This document shows positions 50,315 to 63,100 of a stretch of 64,000 nucleotides of DNA, piece by piece. Under the pieces are notes generated by a model that saw nothing but the letters and a program-made list of their open reading frames with translations, was not told where the DNA came from and searched no databases. Within the stretch, counting starts at the first letter, position 1. Every line of letters begins with the position of its first letter. The position numbers were made by a program, and so were the translations under genes. Source of the stretch: Sipunculus nudus (taxonomy: Eukaryota > Annelida > Sipuncula > Golfingiida > Sipunculidae); assembly GCA_026874595.1 (NCBI GenBank), contig CM049320.1, positions 6,943,464-7,007,463 of the forward strand, written 5' to 3'.

Positions 50315-50542
50315 CTAATCAATAAAAAGTTTGTCAAAAGAAAAATATGATTCCAAATTGTCTTCTATGGCCTTAATCACATGTGGACCCAAATTGCGCC
50401 GTGCCTCTCTCACGTGATCATTTAAGTCATTTGTTATCCTGATGCTACTGTGTCTCAGCTTTTCCCTTGCCTGTGATAACAAATTTTCTTTGTCCTTGTA
50501 CCTTGTGAATTTAAGAAAAACAGGTCTTGGTTTTCTATTTCT
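50315..50542 (-). pseudogene. LINE ORF1 C-terminal piece
   Basis: The frame reads RKPRPVFLKFTRYKDKENLL, AREKLRHSSIRITNDLNDHV and ARRNLGPHVIKAIEDNLESY. It resembles the RNA-binding and C-terminal domains of L1-type ORF1 proteins (RPRPI-like motif, then DLN/DLS). The annotated open frame continues past 50543 into the inserted transposon, which is not ORF1 sequence. Confidence 0.7.
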
Positions 50543-50626
50543 GAGTGGCGTATGCAGGATTTGAAATAGAGGGGGCACAACCCTAAATTCGGGAAAGGGG
50601 GCTGTTCTGCGTCTTTTAGACATGTC

Positions 50627-50671
<45 letters not shown>

Positions 50672-51969
50672 AATAAATCTTTTTTTAATTATATTGATAT
50701 TCCACAAAGCCCTATTAGTAGGAAGCAGGCATATTTAATCTTGTTTGAATACACTGCGTGGCTGTTAAAATGTCTCCTACTAAACATATCAAATATCGTT
50801 AGTTCGTGCATTATTATTATATATATAATGCATTATTTGAAAAACAGAAAAATTCATGCACCAATAAGTGTAGTGTGGTAACTTAATTGTAACTTTTTAG
50901 TAGAAGATGGTCAGCACACATGTAAAAGAACTGAAATGGATTAACTATTATATGTCACTGAATCTGTCACTACATCTATTTTTCATGTAGAGCTTCTGAT
51001 AATGAATTCCATTATATAGGTTTTCGTAAATAATTTTTTTTGCAGAAATTAATTTCTAACTATAGCCAGTTGGAGTTAAAAAAATAAAGATAGTCTGACC
51101 TGAGGTAATAAAGTACATAAACACAAGAAATATTTGAAGTGAAAAATACTCATTGACTGTTATTTGCACACCATTTTCAGGTTTATATTATATTGGAAAT
51201 GCAACTTTCTGACATAAAGCCTAGCCATCTAGCTCCAGTGACAGTAGCTGGGTATTTAGAGGTGATTTTAGTTACCCCCGAATCAAGAAACCGGAAGCTT
51301 TCATATAGTCTCTTGGTGTATTCCAGGGTAAATTTAAAAAATGAGGCATAGCAAGCGTCTAGCCAAAGAACTAATAGCTTGCATGGATTGTTTAACAGTT
51401 TTTAGCAATCCACCATCATGTTACAGAACAGGGATTCTGCACACAAAAGAAAATAGAAAAGAGAGATAGTAAAAAAATGAGAGAAATGTGTAAATACATA
51501 ATCGCTTTACTGTTTAGATTTATTTTAGAAATTTTCAAAGTCTGACACTCTTAACATTTACATTACAGACAATATCTTGCTAAGCTTTTGTTCTTTTTTC
51601 ACAACATTTCAAAGAATACAAAAAAACTAGTTTCTCTTTAGGTCAATAGGAACCTTTAGAACTGATAATAAATATACATTATTATATAATATATATATAT
51701 ATATATATATATTTACATTACAGACAAGATCTTGTTTTTCTTCTTTCTTTTCCATATGGGAATAACATTACCATAACCGCGCATAGAGAAACATGAACAT
51801 ATTTTGTTTACTTAGAACGCCATATTTTATATCTATGTGTATGCATACTCAATTAAAATACGATAAAATAAATTTGAGTTAACAAACATATAACACTTGC
51901 CTTTAGATGACTGGTATAAGTGTTAGCAGAATTTTAGGGGGGCGCGCGCCCCCTATGAATACGCCCCTG
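50543..51969. mobile_element. 1427-bp non-autonomous DNA transposon inside LINE ORF1
   Basis: The left end GAGTGGCGTATGCAGG and the right end, read inward as CAGGGGCGTATTCATAG, are imperfect inverted repeats. TTTCT precedes the left end (50538-50542) and follows the right end (51970-51974), a probable target duplication. ORF1 reading resumes on both sides. A short GC hairpin (AGGGGGGCGCGCGCCCCCT) lies at the right end, and TA tracts at 50629-50668 and 51687-51711 lie inside. No transposase is present. Confidence 0.75.
50629..50668. repeat. TA microsatellite
   Basis: Pure AT repeat of about 40 bp inside the DNA transposon that cuts LINE ORF1. Confidence 0.95.
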
Positions 51970-52110
51970 TTTCTGTTTTTCAGTGGTAGCCTATGTGTTC
52001 TCTCAATTCCCAGATCTTGGTAACTATCACAATCCAGCTCCAGTTGGTCCTTCAAAACACCCGAGACCTTTTCCTAACACTCCTGCAAAGACACAAAGAC
52101 AGCAAAGGAA
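51970..52110 (-). pseudogene. LINE ORF1 piece on the far side of the insertion
   Basis: The minus strand reads GVLKDQLELDCDSYQDLGIE then RTHRLPLKNRN, which continues into RNRKPRPV across the insertion. IERTHRL matches the conserved IE-AHR-type motif before RPRP in L1 ORF1 proteins. An in-frame TAG lies upstream. Confidence 0.6.
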
Positions 52111-53072
52111 CACTATGTATAATAACATTCTCACAACGTGACTAATGTTCGGGTTTCTCACATTTATCTCCAAGTTTTTTGTTTGTTTGTTTTTTTTGTT
52201 TGTTTCAACTTAACTAAATCTTTCTAGAATAATTGTGAGAAGTTTTCCAGTGACCTGTAACCGTTTTGTGGTCACTGTCAATTGCTCATTGTCGTTCAAT
52301 ATAACGCATTTTTTTCTACATCATTGGTACTGATCCGTAATATCGAAATTGAGAAGTCTTAATTTTATGGTAAATGAGTATAGAAAACGTTTTCAGAAGA
52401 ATGTGATATATTATGCTGTGAATATGCTAAGATGATTCCGGATCACAAGATATGTCATTGCCAGTTCGTTTACATTGATTTAGACTTCCCTGCATCATGA
52501 TGTTGTCACCTGAGCTGGAGGTTTTCGTCAATAACAGCTACTACAAAACAGCCCTAAGTGGCATTCTTTAGTAAAGCATACTTTTTTCTATATATATAGA
52601 ATCAACATTAATCCATATTACTGTGAAATATGCTGTATAAAATTTTACCTAAAACCTTGAAAGAGTAAATTTAGTCTACCGTGAACATCAGACTGATAGG
52701 TCAATGTAATGGCCGGGTTTTTGACAGTTAAAATTTGTTGCACATGGTTAAGTGCTAATACTGTTCGGGGTTTTGTCCCACGTCATTCTTATATCTTTAA
52801 CAAAATAAGAACCTTTATCAGGATAATCGCACTTCTTTAGATGTGCATCCTTATTTGTTTATGAATGATAATGCAATCGATCAAACCAATAATGAAAAAA
52901 AAGAACCAGTTAACCACATAATCAATAAATTGCCACACCATTAGAAAAATCTGTAAATATTTACCAATTTTGTCTAAATAATTCATGTACCGCACTAGGA
53001 TCAAACAAGGAGGTGCAGCCTGTGTCTAGACGTTGGACAGAATTATTGTTAGACCTGACCGACTCTTCACAG
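52111..53072. other. No feature recognised
   Basis: AT-rich flank between the LINE and the first exon of the cysteine-rich gene. An alternative exon frame at 52998-53091 is discussed under rejected items. Confidence 0.4.
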
Positions 53073-53271
53073 TTTTGTTTGGGATGTGCTGGTAAGCATT
53101 GAACTAATCATTCCACCTACATCAAATTTATATAGTTTGGTACTATTTACAGAGGAAAGAACTAGCACAGGAAATTTACATAATCAATATTTATGTCTGG
53201 AAAATGTATCCAGATGTAATATATCTAAATATAATGAAGTCTGGGACGCCTATTATTACAAAGTAACAACA
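53073..53271 (+). CDS. Exon 1 found of the cysteine-rich gene
   Basis: GACCGACTCTTCACAG precedes an open frame with SIELIIPPTSNLYSLVLFTE and NQYLCLENVSRCNISKY. It ends AACAACA|GTATGTGA, a strong donor, in phase 0. The frame would stop 15 bases later. Confidence 0.5.
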
Positions 53272-54050
53272 GTATGTGATTGTTAGATTTAACTTAAAGT
53301 TTTACACTGTGATTGAGTGTGAGGCAAAACATACATTTTGTATTATATGACTCTCCGTCAAGCTGGTAAGGTAAGGCATCCTTCAGCAGACTAGTCTGGC
53401 ATTATACAATATGGTTTGTTAGTCCTTCGAGGCAGAGAGAATCCAGACGTTTTATGTATTGTGATTACGACTGCCGAAAACCATCATCACAAAGAGCAAT
53501 TTGAACAATAACAATTAACTGTCTCTATATTTTGACTGTTTTATTTCCTGTATGTTTAAACCACAGGTTTCCAGTAGCTCTAAAACATAAATAAATCCCA
53601 ATTACGCAAGAGTACCAGATATGCTACATGCCAAACATGATAAACAATATAATTTCATTCATGAAACTTTTGTTTAATGAAGACAGTATCTCAGTCCAAA
53701 TGGATACACAGTAAAGGAATGCACACCGGGACAATTATAAATAGTAAACTGGTGATCATGTTAACGTATTTTTACCAGTTCGATACCAAACTACTCAAGG
53801 TGGTCTAAAATCACTTTTGCTTTATTGTGTACTGTGATTAAAAACACATAAAACAGGATAAAACAAATTTGTATACATACTATGATTAATAAGAATATGA
53901 AACGGCGTAAAAATTCAGTAAATATTGGGTGACAACAATGGCATAAAAATGCTGACTGTACAAATCTGCTTTATTACTGGGGTTAGGCATCAGGAAGAGT
54001 TGGTTTGATTTCTTTCTCTAATTAATGCTGAATGCAGCTGGCCCACTAGG

Positions 54051-54106
<56 letters not shown>

Positions 54107-57100
54107 TAATGTATTGGTTTTGATTTGGGTGTCTCCTCACAAAAATGCATTTTGCTTTATTTCTTGTATGACTGTTTATTAAATTCGAAAGATTTATCGT
54201 CACAGTAAATTCAATATTTATTATGAAGTTAAAATATATACTGTACCAATGTATCATCTCTCTGAAATTGTTCTCTTCTTACAAGTCTATATTGAATTTG
54301 AAATTTGTTCCAGTCAAATAAATTCCTCTTATGCAAAAAATAATTTTGTCTGGAATACTTGTTATCTGTGGTTGATATTTACCTTATCTTTAAACCACAA
54401 TACACTGTCCTGCTATTTTAACCTCCAACCTAATAGGTGGATAATAACTGCAACCAGATATTCTAAAGGATCATCTTTTGCTAATGGGTGTTAAAACTGC
54501 TGAAACGTGGCAGCTGGCACGCCCGACTTAAACCATTTTGTGCTTGACAGTGTGAACAGTACACAAGCAATCAAAATATAACATTTTCCTGTCGCATCAA
54601 TGTCAATGGCCTCAGTATATTTGTTGGAACTTTTAATGATGACACTTACAACCCACTCACATATTTACAGGAACTGAGCAAAACTTTTTGTGCCACACCT
54701 GGCCAAATTGTTTGCTCCGGCCAGTCGCAACTCTGGTTGGTAAGTTTTGCACAGAGTCAAAGATTCAATGACCAAGATATCTTTAAATTGATTACATTAT
54801 TAAGTTTTTTATTCTGTTTCAGTCCGGATGTTTTGTATTTTGTTTTATAGTGTAAGTACATATGGCGCATTACTAAAAATAATCAAAGTTCTCATAGACA
54901 TTTGTCATTGAAATTTATGCATTAAAATAAGCCTTTCTAAAAAAGTTTCCTTATCACGTATATCTGTATCAGGGAATGTTTATGTTAAGTGTCTAATTAA
55001 TTGAATTATCAAAATTAGGCATTTTTCTTAAATTAGAGATTTATTAACATATTGCTAATACAATATCAGAGTTATTAACGTCAGCAACTTGTATTTATCA
55101 TTCAGGGCCATTTGATGTCCGGAAAACATCACAAACTTGTGTTTGTGCTTCCCTAACCAAGAACCATTTGGATTGACCAAATAAGGCTAATGTTTCTGAC
55201 AGGTAAGACGGCATGACACCTATTGGAACGACCAATTACTCAAAACCACAAAATCAATCCTTTTCTAAATAAAAACAAGTGATGTATAGACAATACATAA
55301 AATGTTATACTTGACAGATCTTATCAGTTCTGCCGGCATTGCGGTACAATATGGGACGGACACAACCGACGACCCCTCATGGTGATACATGTGCGGCAAG
55401 CTGTATAGATGTATATTTCAAGACGAATGCATTGACACTGATGAGTCAGTTGCCACAGATCTGCTGGAAAGCAATGCAGAGGGATATTTGCAAAGGTAAA
55501 TGTATCGAACTCTTCCTATAGCACAACCTCAAACTATAAAGTTTTCATCTTAATGGTTTGTGTATGTGCATTCATTTCATTCGCACCCTTAGAAGGATAC
55601 ATATAACAGTCATAATGGTTTTATGAATAAGAAATCAGGGCTATGGCACTTATGTTATGATTGGCAAAGTGATGGTTTTGATGATTTATATCCAGTTATT
55701 CACCTCTAATATTCTTATTCTTGAACAATGCACAGCCTAAAATTTAGTGATAATCAGTCTTCTCAGCAGATATATAATCGTATTTGTATGTTTAAGTTCT
55801 TGTACTAAAGATTTGACTTTATGAAAGGTAAACGTCCCTTCAGTTCAATAGACACCATACATGTATATTCGCACGCACTAGTCACGGAAACTAGAACAAA
55901 CAGTCAATTCGTCAATTTATATTAGGAATATTCAAAATTATAACTCGATCCGATTATCATCATTCATGTCTAATCATCCTAAGATACATACATAAATTTT
56001 GTATTATATTATCATGTGAGCCATACAATCGATGTTTTTTTATGTTATCATGTATAATATATATATTATTATGTCAGACTCTTCATTTGATTCCATTTCA
56101 TATTCAATTTCATTTCGAAATCGCATCTCAGAATAATTATATGATTGCTATAATAATAATATGATAATTATATGTCATATTTGCCATATGGTGTAAGGAA
56201 TATCTGTTTTTTTACCATCCATGTCTGATTTTGCCATGTCAAAGGGATTCTTGTTCCGGATATCCTAAAATTTTGTGAAACGTGTCACTTAAATGCATTC
56301 TGTTGCCTGATATTGATATGATAAAAAAAAATCCGATGAATTTTAGTTTAATTTAACATAATCGTTCAACTTCATTTGCCTTGCACAGCATAATTGACGA
56401 ATGCTTAATCAGTCTTAATAACAATAATGTTACCGCCGCATGTTTCCTCGATGTAAAAAAAGGTTTTGATAGCCTTGATCATACTGTCTTACTTACAAAA
56501 ATTAGCGACTATGGCATAAAAGGTATACCGCTTATGTGGTTCGAAAACTACCTGTCTAATCGTAAGCAAGTGGTTTATTCTAATGGATTGCTTTCAGAAC
56601 CACGCACCTTGGACATAGGTACCCCACAGGGCACTGTCCTTGGACCTATTTTTTTTCCTTTTTTATCTAAATGATCTTCCAATGTTCCTCAGTGAGAAAT
56701 GCGTCATTTATGCTGATGATATTTCAATTTATTCTTCAGCGAATTCAGCCGCTAAAGCTATAGAGTCATTACAAGTAAATCTCGAAATTGCACTTAAATG
56801 GTTTAGAGAGAATCGACTGAGTATAAATCCCCAAAAATCATCATTCATATTATTTGGCCCCAAGTCTAAAACCAATGGAAATCAACTGAACATTTCCATG
56901 GATAACATTACAGTGATGCCGGTTGAACACACAAAGCTTTTAGGTGTTATCATCGACGCTGGTCTTACATGGAAAAAACATATTCAACTGGTGTGCGACA
57001 AAATAGTATCAAAACTAGGTCTCCTTTTCAGATTAAGTAAAACCTTAGATGTCTTTAGCTTAAACACACTTTACAATGCCTTAATTCAGAGTCACATTGA

Positions 57101-60100
57101 TTATTGTATATCTGTCTGGGGTAATTCCTCCAAAACGTATTTATTACAACTCCAAAAACTTCAAAATAGAGCTGCTAGAATCGTTACTAAAACTTATGAT
57201 ACCAATATATCCTCTACATCATTGATTGCAAAATTGGGTTGGATGAATGTTAAACAGAGATACCAATATTTTGTTTCTTTAATGGTCTTTAAATGTTTGT
57301 CTGGTAATGTCCCTCCCTCTCTTACGCATACGTTCAGCCGTGTTAATAGTGCATATAATACTCGTTTTTCTCAGGGCTTCAATTTATCATTACCTAAACC
57401 AAACAGAGAATCCTTCAAAGCAAGTCTTGCATATGCTGGTCCCATCCACTGGAATTCTTTACCTGTAAGTGTCAAATCTGCAACCAGTCTCTGCCAGTTT
57501 AAATCATTGTACAAGCAATTTATGCCATATAATTTTTCATAGCTTGTTCACAGGTGCCTTTTCGTCTTTGTATTCATTACCTATATTACTGTGTCATTAT
57601 GTAATATATTTATTGTGAAATCACGATCTTAAATGTTTTAATTTTTAGTCAGGCCTCTTATTTAAATTTATTTACTCAATATTCGTGTATATCATTTAAG
57701 AATTTTTTTTCTATGATAATTTTAAACCATGTATGTATAACTGTTTTTTATGTATGCATGTATTTTAGTTTCAGTTCTTTCATATTTGCTTTTTTATCTG
57801 TGTACTTATCTATATCATCTAGACCAGGACCCTATTGAAAAACAGCTTTTGCTGAATAGGCTATCCTGGTTAAATATGTATTATAAATAAATAAATAAAT
57901 AAATAGACGGCATGCCTCAACGGATCCAATTATTGATATGCTTTCGTTGAAAACAAAACAACCTTTAAATAATATTACTCATACATCCACAGAAGGCAAT
58001 TACTTGTGGACCTGTACTAGGAGTTTTTCCAAAATAGCTTAGAAACTTTTCTCGAAAAGGTTATTAATAATTCAATTTGTAACATTTTTTTTTAAACAGA
58101 GCCTTTTGTCAGAGGATGGAAACAATCATTTGTGCTAATGGGAAGGCGGAACGGATCTTGTTATAAGATTTTTGAAGAGAGATTGACGTGGAAAGCCTCG
58201 CGTGACAGATGAAAAGCCGCAGGCGGTGACCTAGTTAGCCTTGAAACGGAACAAAATCAAATATACAATATCCTATCAGGTTAGCTGATCTAAATTGTAA
58301 CGATTTCCTCGCCATGTTGATTTGATAATAGAGAAAAAGCAAACGGACGATACTTGCGTTTGACCAAATGTCAACCACTGCATTATAAATACAAAACTTT
58401 ATCATGGAACAAAAAGTGAATGTCATATTTCTAAATTTAGTTTTGTGCACAATACTTTTTTTTCTAAGAGTGATTTTTCTGTCAATTGTTACAATAATAT
58501 GCCTAATAAAATTCAGAAAAAAATATTCATCTAGCTACACACCTGTAGTGTTATTGTGCAAATTCATATTGTTTTCGTAGCATATACAACACAACATACA
58601 GTTAACAGATTTGAAGAGATAGGGTTAAGAATCTTAAATCCATTCCAGCTGAGATTACGCAGGTGGTTTGTAATGGACCAGTGGAAAGTACGATTCCTTT
58701 GGTAGGAAGTGGTCATCGGGGTCCTCTGGAAAGGAAGTACAATTCAAGAACTGGGGAAATTTTTTCCATGACTCCAGTAAATGGCTAGGCTACCGCATTA
58801 TTCTTAACAAGTTTGACAAAGGTCGCTGGAGGTCTGCCTGGGAACATATGAAATATTCTGGACTTTGTGAATATTCCACAACATGTACAGGATATTGAAT
58901 ATATTACCTATTTGTCAAAGTTATAAGAACAGGCCGTAAAATCATATGAATAAATGAGCAAATTGCAGAAGTCTTGCAGTTGCTCATTTCCATGTAATAG
59001 CTGTATGGTGTTTAAGATGAAAGTATCGCCAAACTAATTTTTCTTCAATTAAGTTTAATGGTTAAAATATAACATTTACAAAAATGGAAATATACATGTT
59101 TTGAAACTTAAGAAAATCCTCTGTTATATCGGCTTTGTATAATTAATATTTGTCTTGTCAGATTTTCAAATTTAGACCCCATTATTACCCAATATTGTTA
59201 TATCGCCCATCTGGAATTATGTATGCATTTAGAAATGTTCTCATCTAACAATATATACAATACTACTCAGCTTTTTTAACCTGGCCCCCATAAAACTTTA
59301 GTTGAATTAAACGATGACCTTTAACTAAAAATGACACGTAACTCGCTATAAAAACAAGTATCACTAAAAGGAAAAAAATGACACATCACTTATTTCAAAG
59401 TTGATTAAAAAGAAACTGTTTATGTTACTGATCTTTGTGAAAATATAGCTTAAGGATAGTGTATTGGCTAAAATACTGTTCTCTTAACGGCTGCCAGTCC
59501 GAAATATGAACGCATGTGGCGGTAATGTAACATTAATCATTATAATTCTTTCACCGTCTCAAAGCCACTGATCATGTATAACTGATTCTAAAACAAAATG
59601 TCACGTATATATTCGTCGAACTCGTGCACAGGCGGATCCAAGGGCCTGTGCACTGGTAAACAGATCAGTAGGCTGCCCGGCTTTTGATAATTAAAGTGAA
59701 TAAACAGGAGCCGGTTTAAAAAAAGCAGTGTTTTAACTTTTAATCCTGCTACCCCTGGTCACAGTCAACATAGGCGCAAATCGAGTAACACAACTGTTTT
59801 ATTAAGATGCTTTTCTCATGGCAAATGCGTGTGGTTTTGACAAGTCAAAATTCCATCTTACCTTAACTTTTTCATGATATATGATGTCAGCAACAAAATT
59901 TTTATATGATACGGTGGACGTACTCAATAATTTTATGTTAACAAATTTTCTGATGAATAAATATTTTATAATTCAAAACGACATTCGTATTGTTAGAGTT
60001 AATGACTGAGATGTGATTACTGTTTAGTCCTTGTGGCCATGATCTGTGATGAATTGTGAAACGTTATATTATAATACTGTTGTTTTTGCAAATTATATTA

Positions 60101-63100
60101 AAAGTAATTAACAATTATAAATCTCCAGAATACAGCTTATTATAGAATTCTGCGAAGCATTTCATTAATAGTTTGATATAGTAATATTACTGCACCAATT
60201 ACCTGCATGGATTGTTAGTGAGACATACGCTTTCCTTAATGTCATCGATTGGTGACATTGGTAAGGCGTCTCACGTGATATGACAGGATACAGCTGGACA
60301 CGAACCGCGCACTGTACTCTGGCGCCATCTTAATTCAGTTTGTCATGTATTTGACGGTGTATTTATAACAAGAGGACCAGAAGGAATAAATGTTATTCTT
60401 TGCATCAGTAACTTGCCTTAGTTTATACTGACTAATCAAATTCATTACATGGTATTTGAAGATACTGCCGTTAATTTGAAATATATAAAAGGTGACGCCG
60501 AGGAAGCCTTGCCTGGCCAGCTGATAAGCCGTCCTACTTTTCACATTTGCAGTGTGTAACACTAGCTACCGCCCAAAAAACCTCACCAAAATACTTATCT
60601 TAATTCTATTTCTATTTACCTAAATTAGCATTTGCAATTTTGTGTAATGTTGGACGATGTTTTGATCAGGTACCGTAATGTGTCTGAGCCTGATGAATTA
60701 CAACTTTGCTAAATCTCTCTGGGAGGACTCAATTATTTCCTTAGAATGAACACACAGACATTCAATCTAGCATGGCATCAAGAATCTATGTGTATAGTTA
60801 TTAAAAAAGAAACTTCGGAACTATCAGTCTCATATCTGTGTTCTAGGACGGTTGTAGTAGAATCAATATTTGCTCTCACTCTCGTTAAATTTCGCTCTTT
60901 CACATTTATATGACAAACTAGACGCTATCTTCTACATATAGAAGAGCTTGAGAGATGAGTAGAATAGAGAATGATTTGGCAAAGTTTATATGATATTGAT
61001 ATCACAAGATAGGATCGTTTGTTCGCTCGCCTAAAAGCAGGATTGAATGTATTCCATTGTAAAGGATGTCGATCCATCAAGTTATAAGCCACTTTTTTTA
61101 TTCAAGATACTTATATATTCAGTATATTTATAAAGCTACCATCATGTTGATTGTATCGCCCCCATAAATTAGATCATCAAATGCTCAATATTGATCATAA
61201 AAAATCCTGTAATTTATAATAAGAGGCTATCTCCATTGGTCGGGTATTGGCGCTCGCTAAGGGTAGAGGAAACTGGAGCTTCGAGGGAAAACCCCAGACT
61301 GCACTCTCATAGCTACAACGGGGATCCCGGCGGAGTGGGACGTGGTGAGTGCCGAGTGTTTTACCACTCAACTGTCCAGGGCCCCCTCTGTTGTCTGCCT
61401 TGTTCAGTGATAGCCAAGCCTTCAAGTTATATTATTATACAATTTTCAGGAGTAGGAAATCTTTGTAAACTTGCAGCGATGTCCAGAGCCTGAAAATGTA
61501 ACATTTCTTTATCAAATTGTCTCATATATTGTCCTCTTGCGATTGACATAATTACCGCTTCATTTTTATTAGCCTCCGGGGCCGAGGTTAGGAGGGGAGG
61601 GTATGTGTTCCTTCAGCCTTGCCAAGTTTGTCTCACGTGGGATAGCAACTAACCGTGCCGAGAGGAGGGGGGGGGGGGGGGGTTCATCCCGATCCAGGTT
61701 GGCACAAGACATGACCAAAAAGGTAAAAAGGTTCGAGAAGGTCTGGACTGCTCTGAGGAGGATGAGTAAGCAAATGCTGTCAGATTGCTCCAAGAAGTTT
61801 CATTTGCCCTTCCGTCGATCCTGTTTTACTGTCGTCGGACATCTCTGCCAGGCAGGCTTTTCTGGGGAGGCGGCACAGCACTTCTAACCTTGTATCGACC
61901 TTGGATGGGATTCGATTGAGTTTGGGCCGGCCGTCGCGGGGTAAATATTGGTAGGGCGTCTGATGGCCTTTTCCCTTATATCTATCGCCGGAGGTGGGGG
62001 GGGGGGGGGGTGTTCTTTGTTTGAAGGGATACACGGCAGCTATCACGCCTGGATACACGGGAGCCATCACGTCTGTACTGAGGCCTTAAAATAATAGGCT
62101 CCCATCCCGTCTTACAAATACAGCCCTTTTCCGACTGTATAAAGTAGGCGTTCCTTAAGGTTGATCCTAAGCAGTTTTTTTCTCATTCGTATTATTTTTG
62201 GTGTTTCATGGCCACCTATAGCAAACATAGACACGTAAGCGGCTGTTCCTTCAGTCCATCAGTAATAGATACGATATTACGATATCTCTCTTCGTTCATC
62301 CCGATCCAGGTCGTCTATATCAACAAATATATTACGCTCCGCAAGCAGCGGTTACACATTGCAGTCGTCACACTGTTTTGTGCAGTATGATTGGTTCGAA
62401 CACCAAGGTTGAACACAGAGCAACGAATCAGACCAATGATAGCGGTGCATCGTATTGTGCATCCAGCTCCAAATTTTAACCATGTGACACACGCTCTCGT
62501 TGGTCTAATAACATGGCGCAGGGCAAGAATCCGACCAACGAGAGCTGGTGTGCTCTTGTAAGCATAGGAGACCACGAGTCGTTTTAGACCTGATCATGGT
62601 TTTCTTTTTGCCCTAAGCAAATAATTGGCTGGTCAAGGAAGCAACTATGAACAATCTTTAATGAAACAATGCCATATTAAAACTGATATCAACCAATATA
62701 ATCTTCATTGTGCAAACGCCAATATTACTTTCAGTTGGAAAGGTGATGAACTCATTCACTGTTATCAGTTAGTTGTAATTGTCATCATCATAGCAGATAT
62801 TCCGTGCGAGTAGCTATAAAAAGCTAGGCGTAGGTAGGACAAAGATACGATGGTCCTTTCGTAGTAGTAAATTGTTTATCAAGAAATTTCGCTTTAGCCG
62901 TCAAGGGGTTTGTATGGTCGTCCATCTTTTGTTGAACTACTTTATATCCCATACCAAAATATGCTTTAGGTTTCAAATGCCACCCCCACCTATGCCCCAA
63001 ATTCACGTATTTAATCCAAGATACCATATTCATTTCGCAGCTTTCTATTTAACCAACCCCATGTGTGAAACGCACGTAGCCGTAACGTTTTATATCGAGG

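Larger units (their letters stand above)
46990..52110 (-). mobile_element. Decayed LINE (L1/Tx1-like) with ORF1, EN, RT and C-terminal remnants
   Basis: Read on the minus strand, the parts come in the normal order: ORF1 (52110-51970 and 50542-50315), endonuclease (about 50170-49400), reverse transcriptase (about 48542-47940) and C-terminal region (about 47530-46990). Many stops and frameshifts show it is dead. A 1427-bp DNA transposon cuts ORF1. Without that insertion the copy would be about 3.7 kb. The family assignment rests on ORF1 wording and the endonuclease/C-terminal patterns and should be treated as provisional. Confidence 0.75.
56345..57905 (+). mobile_element. 5'-truncated CR1/L2/Jockey-type LINE with AAAT tail
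   Basis: The copy starts inside the reverse transcriptase (STSFALHSIIDE) and ends in a short 3' UTR and an (AAAT)n tail at 57882-57905. ORF2 motifs in order are AACFLDVKKGFDSLDH, DIGTPQGTVLGPIFF, YLNDLP, CVIYADDISIYSS, HTKLLGVIIDAGLTWKKHI and HIDYCISVWGNSS. No RNase H domain follows. One frameshift, in a T8 run near 56650, separates two frames (56381-56674 and 56640-57542). This is the least damaged LINE in the window. It lies in an intron of the cysteine-rich gene in the same orientation. Confidence 0.85.

Noticed and set aside
52998-53091. Alternative exon frame ending GCTG|GTAAGC
   Set aside because: Acceptor and donor look fair, but it overlaps the 53073-53271 exon in another frame, and only the latter joins the downstream exon in phase. 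It could be an alternative exon.
54249-54494. 81-codon frame with several cysteines
   Set aside because: It resembles neighbouring exons slightly, but no acceptor/donor pair fits the phase of the flanking exons.
60240-60320. Possible tRNA fragment (GGTAAGGCGTCTC)
   Set aside because: Only an A-box-like word is present, with no stem pairing.
61191-62070. Overlapping frames around the G runs
   Set aside because: Frames on both strands are open by base composition; proline and glycine runs come from the G/C tracts.
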